From an uncultured Bacilli bacterium (GTDB lineage: Bacteria; Bacillota_I; Bacilli_A; RF39; UBA660): a DNA stretch of 20,691 nucleotides. Shown piece by piece: positions 1 through 6,224 of the stretch (position 1 is its first letter; the number at the start of each line of letters is the position of its first letter). Location: assembly GCA_934101605.1 (NCBI GenBank), contig CAKORS010000013.1, forward strand, positions 1 to 20,691, read 5' to 3'. The position numbers were made by a program, and so were the translations under genes. Under the pieces are notes generated by a model that was not told where the DNA came from, did no database searches, and saw only the letters and a program-made list of their open reading frames with translations.

Positions 1-163
1 GTTCTTTTTCATTATTAGCAGTCTCTTCAAATATAGCGGCCAATTGTTCATAGCCATCTTTTCTAGCCTTTGAAGCATAATAAGTATATTTGTTTCTAGC
101 CTGAGATTCTCCTGCAAAAGCTGTCATTAAATTTTGTTCAGTTTTACTTCCCTTTAGTTCCAT
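1..163 (-). CDS. rbr: Rubrerythrin, N-terminal part (cut by window edge)
   Basis: The first 54 codons are present; the rest lies beyond the left edge. The translation starts MELKGSKTEQNLMTAFAGES and continues with QARNKYTYYASKAR, the first helix of the rubrerythrin diiron domain. Glu19 (in AGES) and Glu52 (in NEKE) sit where the family has its first iron ligands. Rubrerythrins reduce hydrogen peroxide in the cytoplasm of anaerobes. A strong ribosome site (AGGAGGA, 171-177) precedes the ATG by about 7 bases and lies inside the 3' end of the upstream perR-like gene. The two genes overlap by 20 bases and should be co-transcribed and PerR-controlled. Recognition is strong for the visible part; the C-terminal rubredoxin-like domain cannot be checked. 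Confidence 0.9.
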   Translation of the reverse strand, partial: MELKGSKTEQNLMTAFAGESQARNKYTYYASKARKDGYEQLAAIFEETANNEKE

Positions 164-542
164 TATTTTTTCCTCCTAAATTTTTATCTTGAATACATTT
201 TTTACAAATACCCGTATATTTTATCTCATAATCTAATATTACATTACCATCAATTTCATTTGAAATTGCATAACTATCAAAAATATCATAAATCTTGCAA
301 CAATTATCACAAATAAAGTGATTATGTTTAAGCATTTTATCATATCTTAAAAATTCATCTTTCCCTTTAATAACTTTAATTTGCTTTAAAATAACCAATA
401 GATTAAGATTTCTATAAACAGTTCCTAAACTAATATTATTAATAGTTTTTCTAGCTTCATTATAAATATCCATCGCGGAAGGATGAGAATTACTGTTATT
501 AACAATTGATAAAATTAAATTTCTTTGTTTAGAATTGTTCAA
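144..542 (-). CDS. perR: PerR-like peroxide-sensing repressor (Fur family)
   Basis: A 132-residue Fur-family protein: winged helix at about residues 1-65 (SLGTVYRNLNLL is the recognition helix), then a metal-binding dimerisation domain. The CxxC pairs at Cys78/Cys81 and Cys113/Cys116 form the structural zinc site. His20, Asp68, His73, His75 and Asp86 match the regulatory metal ligands of Bacillus PerR. The aspartate (rather than glutamate) at 86 favours PerR over Fur or Zur. The start is TTG (540-542), preceded by AAAGGA; there is no ATG in the right place. It overlaps rubrerythrin downstream by 20 bases. A near-ideal palindrome lies just upstream, so autoregulation is likely. Fur-family membership is near certain; the PerR subtype is inferred from the ligand set and the rubrerythrin neighbour. 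Confidence 0.87.
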   Translation of the reverse strand: MNNSKQRNLILSIVNNSNSHPSAMDIYNEARKTINNISLGTVYRNLNLLVILKQIKVIKGKDEFLRYDKMLKHNHFICDNCCKIYDIFDSYAISNEIDGNVILDYEIKYTGICKKCIQDKNLGGKNNGTKGK

Positions 543-556
543 AATATATTCCTTTC

Positions 557-581
557 TAAATTAGTAATGATTACTAATTTA
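557..581. promoter_or_regulatory. PerR/Fur-type operator, perfect 12-1-12 palindrome
   Basis: The left arm TAAATTAGTAAT and right arm ATTACTAATTTA flank a single G at 569; all 12 pairs match. The core resembles the Per box pattern (TTATAAT-N-ATTATAA). It overlaps the predicted transcription start of the perR-rbr promoter, an ideal repression position. It may also influence the divergent cotJ promoter about 80 bases away. Confidence 0.8.
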
Positions 582-586
582 ATATA

Positions 587-615
587 ATAATAACATTAAA
601 ATAAATAATAATCAA
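587..615 (-). promoter_or_regulatory. Promoter of perR-rbr operon
   Basis: On the minus strand: -35 TTGATT (610-615), 17-base spacer, extended -10 TGTTATTAT with the hexamer TATTAT at 587-592. The start point should fall near 580, inside the palindrome at 557-581. Confidence 0.65.
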
Positions 616-677
616 TATAAAAAATAAAATCACACAAAAACCCATAAAATCATAATATACTTTGGGAGGAAATAAAT

Positions 678-1100
678 ATGAATAACTATGATATTTATTA
701 TGACGATAGCATCTATCAACAAGCTATAGAAGAAGATAGACAATCAACTTATCTTACAACACCATATGAAGCTTTAAAAAGAGGAAATATATTTAATGAA
801 CTATATAGTAGCTATAAAAATTATAGACCAAAAGAACTTACTACACAAAATGAAAAAGGTAAAATACTTTTAGACATAAGAATGTATAATCAAGCTTTAA
901 TTGATTTAAATTTATACCTTGATTTGCATCCAGATAATAAAGAAATAATAACCCTAAGAGGTAATTACTTAAATAAATATAATGAAGCAGTATTAAACTA
1001 TGAAAGAAAATATGGACCAATTTCTTTAGGTAGTGAATTAACAAAAGAATATCCTTGGAAGTGGGATGAAAATAATTTTCCATGGGAGGTTAGATATTAA
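678..1100 (+). CDS. cotJB: Spore coat protein, CotJA-CotJB-like fusion
   Basis: 140 residues. Residues 28-50 (YEALKRGNIFNELYSSYKNYRP) resemble the core of CotJA. Residues 60-140 are CotJB-like: a helix with LLDIRMYNQALIDLNLYLDLHP, a second helix, then the aromatic tail YGPISLG...YPWKWDENNFPWEV. In Bacillus cotJA and cotJB are separate genes of about 80 codons; here both segments lie in one frame with no stop. The proteins are inner-coat components in sporulating cells and act with CotJC. The ATG follows GGGAGGA (664-670) and overlaps cotJC by one base (TAATG). CotJB similarity is clear; calling the N-terminal part CotJA is a weaker, motif-level judgement. Confidence 0.82.
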   Translation: MNNYDIYYDDSIYQQAIEEDRQSTYLTTPYEALKRGNIFNELYSSYKNYRPKELTTQNEKGKILLDIRMYNQALIDLNLYLDLHPDNKEIITLRGNYLNKYNEAVLNYERKYGPISLGSELTKEYPWKWDENNFPWEVRY

Positions 1101-1660
1101 TGTTTAGTTATAGAAAGATGTCTCAATATCCAATAAATATTAAAAAGAAAGATTTAAAAATGGCAAAAGCAATTCTAACACAATATGGAGGACCAAATGG
1201 AGAGCTTGCAGCAGCATTAAGATATTTAAATCAAAGATATACAATGCCGGATGCAAAAGGAAAAGCCTTACTTACTGATATTGGTACTGAGGAACTTGGG
1301 CATGTTGAGATGATTTGCACCATGGTCGATCAGCTACTTCAAGACGCTACAATAGAAGAAATGAAACAAGCTGGATTATACGGGTTATATGCAGAACATA
1401 AAAAATCAGTATTTCCAACAGATGCAAATGGTGTTCCTTTTACAGCAGCATATTTTGCAACAACAGGGGACCCTATAGCAGATTTATCAGAAGATATGGC
1501 AGCAGAAGAAAAGGCAAGAGCAACATATGAAAATTTAATAAATTTAGCTGAAGATGAGGATATTATTCAACCATTGTTATTCTTAAGGCAAAGAGAAATT
1601 GTTCACTTTGCAATGTTTAAAGAATTATATGATGAATACAAAAATAAATATTCAAAATAA
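1100..1660 (+). CDS. cotJC: Manganese catalase family spore coat protein CotJC
   Basis: 186 residues, the usual CotJC length. It is a ferritin-like four-helix bundle with the manganese catalase ligands in the expected order: Glu35 (GELAAALRY), Glu65 and His68 (TEELGHVE), Glu136 (AAEEKARATYE) and His169 (EIVHFAMF). The dimanganese site dismutates hydrogen peroxide; in spore formers the protein is deposited in the coat. The ATG overlaps the previous stop (TAATG) and has GGGAGG at 1084-1089, so it is translationally coupled to the CotJA-B-like gene. It ends in a strong terminator. The gene sits back to back with perR-rbr, so two peroxide-removing systems share one locus, one vegetative and one sporulation-type. 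Confidence 0.92.
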   Translation: MFSYRKMSQYPINIKKKDLKMAKAILTQYGGPNGELAAALRYLNQRYTMPDAKGKALLTDIGTEELGHVEMICTMVDQLLQDATIEEMKQAGLYGLYAEHKKSVFPTDANGVPFTAAYFATTGDPIADLSEDMAAEEKARATYENLINLAEDEDIIQPLLFLRQREIVHFAMFKELYDEYKNKYSK

Positions 1661-1682
1661 ACTACAATTATGTAGTTTTTTA
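1659..1682 (+). terminator. Rho-independent terminator after cotJC
   Basis: An 8-bp stem AAACTACA/TGTAGTTT (1659-1666 with 1671-1678), loop ATTA, then a T-rich tail. Confidence 0.85.
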
Positions 1683-1694
1683 TTTATAAAAGAC

Positions 1695-1723
1695 TTGATT
1701 TTTTATATGTTTACTGATAAAAT
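1695..1723 (+). promoter_or_regulatory. Promoter of tRNA-His
   Basis: -35 TTGATT (1695-1700), 17-base spacer, extended -10 TGATAAAAT with the hexamer at 1718-1723. The start would lie about 12 bases upstream of the mature tRNA. Confidence 0.65.
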
Positions 1724-1742
1724 ATAAAAGTAATTTATTCAT

Positions 1743-1819
1743 GGCGATATTGGTGAAGTGGTTAACACGCTTGTCTGTGGAACAAGTATGCATGAGTTCG
1801 ATCCTCATATATCGCCCCA
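1743..1819 (+). tRNA. tRNA-His (GTG)
   Basis: A full cloverleaf is visible. The anticodon stem is CTTGT/ACAAG (1770-1774, 1782-1786) with loop CTGTGGA, anticodon GTG at 1777-1779. The T arm is ATGAG-TTCGATC-CTCAT. The acceptor pairs over 8 bp because of the tRNA-His-specific extra G at -1 (G1743) facing the C73 discriminator (C1816). The CCA end (1817-1819) is encoded. It stands alone, not in a tRNA cluster. Confidence 0.96.
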
Positions 1820-1829
1820 TATTGTAAAC

Positions 1830-1852
1830 AAACAGCTTATAGCTGTTTTTTT
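1830..1852 (+). terminator. Terminator after tRNA-His
   Basis: Stem AAACAGCT/AGCTGTTT (1830-1837 with 1841-1848), loop TAT, then a run of T. Confidence 0.85.
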
Positions 1853-1953
1853 CATAAATAGACAAAAAAGTTTATAAAAACAATGTAGAATATAATAGCG
1901 ATTTAATATTTGTTTAATAAAAATGTTTAATATATACAGTGGAGGAAAGTAAT

Positions 1954-3021
1954 ATGAAAGAAAATAAGTATTTAAAACATAAGAATCTAATAAATATAAT
2001 ATTGTCAGTTGTAATAACAATAATTCTTTGTGTTAGTGCATTTTTTGCATTCTATAAGTTTTATTTAAAAAATCTAGTTGTAGAAAAAACAATCAAAGAA
2101 GTAACAGTAACAGATAGTGGTATATCAGATGCAGTAGAAAAAGTTTATGACGCTACTGTAGTTGTAGAAAGCTATATAAACGGAAGATTATACTCAACAG
2201 GAACTGGTTTTGTTTATAAAAAAGATGATAATTATGGATACATTTTAACAAACAGTCATGTTATAGAAAATGCAACAGAAGTAAAAGTAATACTTACCAG
2301 TAAAGAATCTATAACAACCAAAGTTTTAGGGAATGATTCATACTCAGATATAGCAGTTTTAAGTATTCCAAGTAATAAAGTATTAAGTGTAGCATCAGTT
2401 GGAGATTCAGATAGTATTAAAGTAGGAGATACAGCATTCACAGTAGGAGCACCAGTAGATGCAAGCGCTTATTCATGGACAGTAACAAGAGGAATAATAT
2501 CTGGTAAGAATAGAGAAGTTGCAGTTACTATTAATAATAGTTCAAGTGTAATGGAAGTTATTCAAACAGATGCAGCCATAAACTCAGGAAACAGTGGAGG
2601 ACCATTATGTAACTCCAATGGAGAAGTAATAGGAATAACAAACATGAAATTAGCAAGCACAAATATAGAGGGTATGGGTTTTGCAATTCCTATAAAAACT
2701 GCTGTTCAATATGCCAATAAATTTATAAGTGGAGAAGAAATTTCAAGACCATTTTTAGGTGTAAGTTTATATGAATCACCAAACGAAACAAGAACAAGCA
2801 CAAGACTATATATAGCATCAGTTGAATCCTCATCTCCAGCAGACAAAGCAGGATTAAAAAAAGGTGATTTAATAACAAAAATAGATGATGTAGAAGTAAA
2901 TGACGCAACGCACTTCAAATATCAATTATATAAGCACAATATAGGTGATGAAGTAAATATTACAATAAAAAGAAATGACAAGGAGATGACAATAAAAGTA
3001 AAGTTGAGTAACAAAAATTGA
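1954..3021 (+). CDS. htrA: HtrA/DegP-type membrane-anchored serine protease
   Basis: 355 residues. One membrane segment at about 11-36 leaves the body outside the cell. A trypsin-like domain follows with the triad His102 (LTNSHVIENA), Asp132 (YSDIAVL) and Ser214 (NSGNSGGPLCN). One PDZ domain runs from about 265 to 350 (LGVSLYES...SPADKAGLKKGDLITKIDDVEV). This is the layout of Bacillus HtrA/HtrB/YyxA proteases, which degrade misfolded exported proteins. ATG 1954 is chosen over the in-frame GTG at 1939 because GGAGGA (1941-1946) lies 7 bases before it. TATAAT at 1891-1896 may be the -10, but no good -35 is seen. It ends in TGA. It appears monocistronic, upstream of a secreted-protein operon with its own promoter. 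Confidence 0.93.
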   Translation: MKENKYLKHKNLINIILSVVITIILCVSAFFAFYKFYLKNLVVEKTIKEVTVTDSGISDAVEKVYDATVVVESYINGRLYSTGTGFVYKKDDNYGYILTNSHVIENATEVKVILTSKESITTKVLGNDSYSDIAVLSIPSNKVLSVASVGDSDSIKVGDTAFTVGAPVDASAYSWTVTRGIISGKNREVAVTINNSSSVMEVIQTDAAINSGNSGGPLCNSNGEVIGITNMKLASTNIEGMGFAIPIKTAVQYANKFISGEEISRPFLGVSLYESPNETRTSTRLYIASVESSSPADKAGLKKGDLITKIDDVEVNDATHFKYQLYKHNIGDEVNITIKRNDKEMTIKVKLSNKN

Positions 3022-3059
3022 TTTAATTATAAAAAACAATAATTTTGCCAAAAATAATA

Positions 3060-3088
3060 TTGACTATATTAGGAAAAAAATATAAAAT
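3060..3088 (+). promoter_or_regulatory. Strong promoter of the TasA-type/SipW-like operon
   Basis: -35 TTGACT (3060-3065), exactly 17 bases, -10 TAAAAT (3083-3088). Each hexamer has one mismatch to the SigA consensus. The leader to the first start codon is about 70 bases. Confidence 0.75.
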
Positions 3089-3107
3089 TGAAATATAGTA
3101 GTAAAAT

Positions 3108-3148
3108 AGCACGTGCATTATGTGTAATATGTTTTGTGGTGCTTTTTT
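3108..3148 (+). promoter_or_regulatory. Leader hairpin resembling a transcription attenuator
   Basis: AGCAC (3108-3112) pairs with GTGCT (3139-3143), and an inner ATTA/TAAT hairpin (3117-3128) can form inside it. The outer stem is followed directly by TTTTTT. It lies between the promoter and the ribosome site of the TasA-type gene. The stem is short and interrupted, so it could be a weak terminator, an attenuator or just a structured 5' end. Confidence 0.4.
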
Positions 3149-3168
3149 AGCGGATGGGAGGTGAAATG

Positions 3169-3789
3169 ATGGAAAAAGAAAAGAGTTTCAAGATTATTGC
3201 TATAGTAGGATTAGTAGTAGCAGTAGTAGGACTTGCAGTTGGTTTTGCAGCATTCAGTGCAACATTAACAATCAATTCATTCGAAGCAACAGCTAAAGCT
3301 GGTTCTGGAGAAGAACAATTTGCTTCTAAAGTAAGTTTTGATAATGATGCAGCTTGTACTCCAACAGGAGCTGCAACAGCAGTAGCTGGATCTGCAACAG
3401 ATCATACATGGAGTGGAATTTCTGCAACTTTCACAAAACCAGGTGAAACTGTAACTTGTGAAGCAACTGTAAAAAATGAAAGTGCATATACTGCTTACTT
3501 AAATAAAATTTCAACAGAAGATGTAATTAAATGTACAGGTTCTGCTCAAAACTTAGACGCAGTATGCTCTAACATGTCAATGGTTATTAGTTCTGGAGAT
3601 GATGAAGCAACATTATCAACTACAGCTAAAGCTAATAATGCAGCTATAACAGGAAATACAATTGCACCAACAACTGGAACTAAAAAAGTTAAATTCGTTT
3701 TAACTTATGCAGCAAACGGAGCAATCCCAGATGCTGATGTAACAGTATCAATTCCAACAATTGATTTCTTATATGACACAGCTGACTAA
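3169..3789 (+). CDS. Secreted TasA-like protein with SipW-type signal peptide
   Basis: 206 residues. The N-terminus is short and charged (MEKEKSFK), followed by a hydrophobic stretch at about 9-32 and ATLTINSFEATAKA, the pattern of substrates of SipW-type signal peptidases (TasA/camelysin type). The mature part is rich in Ala, Thr, Ser and Gly, looks beta-rich, and has four cysteines (63, 97, 122, 133) that could form two disulfides. ATG 3169 lies 7 bases after GGAGG (3157-3161); ATG 3166 and 3154 are alternatives. Codon choice looks more regular than in its neighbours, which would suit high expression. The strong promoter and the signal peptidase gene downstream suggest the main structural or fibre-forming product of the operon. 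The signal type is fairly sure; fibre formation is inference. Confidence 0.75.
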   Translation: MEKEKSFKIIAIVGLVVAVVGLAVGFAAFSATLTINSFEATAKAGSGEEQFASKVSFDNDAACTPTGAATAVAGSATDHTWSGISATFTKPGETVTCEATVKNESAYTAYLNKISTEDVIKCTGSAQNLDAVCSNMSMVISSGDDEATLSTTAKANNAAITGNTIAPTTGTKKVKFVLTYAANGAIPDADVTVSIPTIDFLYDTAD

Positions 3790-3794
3790 TAAAA

Positions 3795-3837
3795 ATTAAA
3801 GCGTGTATCTATCATTATAATATATATGCGCTTTAAT
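3795..3837 (+). terminator. Intra-operon stem-loop (partial terminator or processing site)
   Basis: A 9-bp perfect stem ATTAAAGCG/CGCTTTAAT (3795-3803 with 3829-3837) with a long AT loop, followed by ATATATTTTAATAAG, not a clean T run. Its place between an abundant-product gene and its processing genes suggests it sets unequal expression. Confidence 0.5.
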
Positions 3838-3868
3838 ATATTTTAATAAGACTATTTGGAGGTAAGTA

Positions 3869-4999
3869 ATGAAAAAGGGGTATAAAAGATTATTAATATT
3901 TCAAATCGTTATATTTTTGTTGTTACTTGTAAATAGTTTTATATGGAATATATTAAGAACATATAATATAGTTTTTTTCCTAATAGGAGTATTAGTAGCA
4001 TTTAAATTTCTATTTGGTTTTGAAAAAGATAGAAATAGATATGCTAAAGATGCAATAATGGAATTGTTCATTATTTTGCTATTTTCATTCCTATTGTATT
4101 ACCTATCAGGGCTAATAATAGGTTTTTCAAGAGTAAATAACTATTACACACTTAATGGTATGACAACATTTGTTTTGCCAATTATATTCTCAACAATAAT
4201 AAAAGAATACTTGAGATATAACATGTTACAAAAATCAGAAGGTTCAAAGTTACTACTTATAACAACTTGTTTATTATTTATAGCCTTCGATTTAACAAAT
4301 ATTTTAGATGTAGCAAACTTTAAAACGGCATATAGTACATTCATATTTATAGCATTAACAGTATTGCCTAATATAAGTAACAACATAACTGCTACATATA
4401 TAAGTAGTAAATTTGGCTATAAACCAAATTTAGTATGGTTATTAGTTATAAGACTATATTATTATTTATTACCAATAGTTCCTGCAACAGGAGAATATAT
4501 AACATCATTAATATCATTAATATATCCAATAATAATTTTAATGATTATGAATAATCTTGCTCACAAAATGGAAGATGAGCACATAGAAAGAGATTATAAA
4601 AAAATCAAATGGATTCCAATAGCAATTACATCTTTTGTAATATTAGCTTTAGTATATTTTACAACAGGATACTTTCATTACTACGCTGTAGCAATTGGAA
4701 GTGGAAGTATGTATCCTAAAATTCATAAAGGTGATGTAGTTATAATAACTAAATTAAATCCTGATGATGAATTAAAAGTTGGAGACATAATCGCTTATCA
4801 AAAAGAAAAAATTATGATTGTTCACAGAGTAATAGAAATAGAAAAAGATAAAAATGAGTATTTTTACTATACAAAAGGTGATGCTAACGAAGATGTTGAT
4901 GATTGGATAATAAAAAGAAAAGATATCATTGGTAAAATAAATCATAGGATTCCATATGCCGGATTACCAACAGTATGGTTAAGTGAGTTATCGAAATAA
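3869..4999 (+). CDS. sipW: SipW-like (ER-type) signal peptidase I with extra membrane domain
   Basis: 376 residues. About 240 N-terminal residues form a polytopic domain of roughly seven or eight membrane helices. The signal peptidase domain follows: last helix at about 250-270, then Ser280 in SGSMYPKIHKGD, VGDIIAYQ, His319 in MIVHRVIE, and Asp338 to Asp345 in KGDANEDVDDW. A histidine where bacterial-type enzymes have the general-base lysine marks the archaeal/ER type, as in Bacillus SipW. Ordinary SipW has about 190 residues, so the N-terminal membrane block is an addition. It should release the signal peptide of the TasA-like protein encoded upstream. It is followed 12 bases later by the DUF5305-like gene. 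The catalytic call is strong; the role of the membrane block is unknown. Confidence 0.87.
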   Translation: MKKGYKRLLIFQIVIFLLLLVNSFIWNILRTYNIVFFLIGVLVAFKFLFGFEKDRNRYAKDAIMELFIILLFSFLLYYLSGLIIGFSRVNNYYTLNGMTTFVLPIIFSTIIKEYLRYNMLQKSEGSKLLLITTCLLFIAFDLTNILDVANFKTAYSTFIFIALTVLPNISNNITATYISSKFGYKPNLVWLLVIRLYYYLLPIVPATGEYITSLISLIYPIIILMIMNNLAHKMEDEHIERDYKKIKWIPIAITSFVILALVYFTTGYFHYYAVAIGSGSMYPKIHKGDVVIITKLNPDDELKVGDIIAYQKEKIMIVHRVIEIEKDKNEYFYYTKGDANEDVDDWIIKRKDIIGKINHRIPYAGLPTVWLSELSK

Positions 5000-5011
5000 G
5001 GAGGAGTTAAT

Positions 5012-6154
5012 ATGAATGAAGCAAAACCTGAAGAAAAAGACAAAAAAGATAAGGTTGAAGCTATAAAAACAAAGCCTAAAAAAGAAGCAAAGACATCTAA
5101 TAATAAGTTATACATTGGATATACTGCAAGATTAATTATATACATTATAACATTCCTAATTTGTTTTTCAGCAGGAGCTCTATTACTAACAAGATCATTT
5201 AGATTAGAGTCTGCTAAAACTATAAATTATAATGAACAAAGTAATCTTGATTATAAAGTATATTTAAAGAAGAATGAATTTTATGACTCAGAGTATTTAG
5301 GAAAAGATATGCTTTATGTAGCGAGTTTAATAGATAAAATCAATATAGACTTTAATTATGACTTTAATATTGATGAACAAAAAGATTTAGACTTTAATTA
5401 TTCTATAGTAGGAAAATTAATAATATCAAATGCTAGTGGAGATAAAAATTATTTTGAAAAAGAATATACATTATTAAATCAAAAAGATTTAGTAATGAGT
5501 AATAATACTCATCAAAATATTAGAGAAAACATAGACGTAAATTATGGAGAATTCAATACATTAGCTAATAAGTTTAGATCAACTTATGGAGTTGAAACAG
5601 TAAGTAAATTAAACGTTTATATGGTTGTTAATAAGAAAAATACAGAAAATGAAACTGAATTTACTATTAACAATAACAGTGTGATGAATATAGTAATTCC
5701 ATTATCAGAAAAAGCTATAGATATAAAACTTGATTACAACGAAATTAATAAACAAAGTAACATAGTAAGTAATTCAAATTTATTATTAAATAATATAATT
5801 TATCTTGGCTTAAGTCTAATTCTTGTTGTAACAGCAATAGTTATGATGATCAAAGCTATGAGATTAATATCTCGTATTCAAATAAAGAAAACAAATTATG
5901 ATAAATATATAAATAAATTACTAAGAGACTATGATAGATTAATAGTAGAAACTCCTAGTGCACCAGTAACTGAAGGATTAAACGTAATTAAGATTAATAA
6001 ATTTACAGAATTATTAGATGTTAGAGATAACCTAAAATTACCAGTTAAATACTTCGTAATAGCACCACATCAAAAATGTTGCTTCTATATTAACCATGAA
6101 AATGAAATTTATATTCATACAATAAAAGCTGTAGATATTGAAGAAAATAAATAA
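5012..6154 (+). CDS. DUF5305-like bitopic membrane protein
   Basis: 380 residues. A Lys/Glu-rich cytoplasmic N-terminus (1-38) leads into a first membrane helix (about 40-60), an external domain of about 200 residues and a second helix (about 262-285). A cytoplasmic tail of about 95 residues follows. The start of the external domain (LDYKVYLKKNEFYDSEYLG...VASLIDKINIDFNYDF) resembles DUF5305 proteins, found in archaea and bacteria next to signal peptidases. The function of that family is not known. The ATG follows AGGAGG (4999-5004) and lies 12 bases after the signal peptidase stop, so the two are one operon. It may help present, anchor or polymerise the secreted protein; that is inference. 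The family assignment is from memory of the pattern, not a search. Confidence 0.65.
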   Translation: MNEAKPEEKDKKDKVEAIKTKPKKEAKTSNNKLYIGYTARLIIYIITFLICFSAGALLLTRSFRLESAKTINYNEQSNLDYKVYLKKNEFYDSEYLGKDMLYVASLIDKINIDFNYDFNIDEQKDLDFNYSIVGKLIISNASGDKNYFEKEYTLLNQKDLVMSNNTHQNIRENIDVNYGEFNTLANKFRSTYGVETVSKLNVYMVVNKKNTENETEFTINNNSVMNIVIPLSEKAIDIKLDYNEINKQSNIVSNSNLLLNNIIYLGLSLILVVTAIVMMIKAMRLISRIQIKKTNYDKYINKLLRDYDRLIVETPSAPVTEGLNVIKINKFTELLDVRDNLKLPVKYFVIAPHQKCCFYINHENEIYIHTIKAVDIEENK

Positions 6155-6164
6155 AATATATAAA

Positions 6165-6191
6165 TTAGCGCTCGTGCTTGACAAGTGCTAA
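6165..6191. promoter_or_regulatory. CIRCE element (HrcA operator)
   Basis: TTAGCGCTC-N9-AAGTGCTAA compared with the CIRCE consensus TTAGCACTC-N9-GAGTGCTAA: 16 of 18 positions match, with the exact 9-base spacer. It covers the -35 hexamer of the clpB promoter. Flanking AAA and TTT extend the stem and a T run follows, so the same sequence may terminate the upstream operon. Confidence 0.88.
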
Positions 6192-6206
6192 TTTTTTTGT
6201 TATAAC
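6178..6206 (+). promoter_or_regulatory. Promoter of clpB
   Basis: -35 TTGACA (6178-6183, perfect), 17-base spacer, -10 TATAAC (6201-6206). The -35 lies inside the CIRCE palindrome, so HrcA binding would block RNA polymerase. Confidence 0.8.
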
Positions 6207-6224
6207 ATTATCGGGGTGATAAAT

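Noticed and set aside
1939..1953. Longer htrA start at GTG 1939
   Set aside because: It would place the start upstream of and inside the ribosome site GGAGGA, which is well spaced for ATG 1954.
3019..3021. Mollicute-type genetic code (TGA as Trp), suggested by the low GC and N-less ClpB
   Set aside because: TGA ends htrA and the liaF-like gene at natural C-termini, and tryptophans are encoded by TGG.
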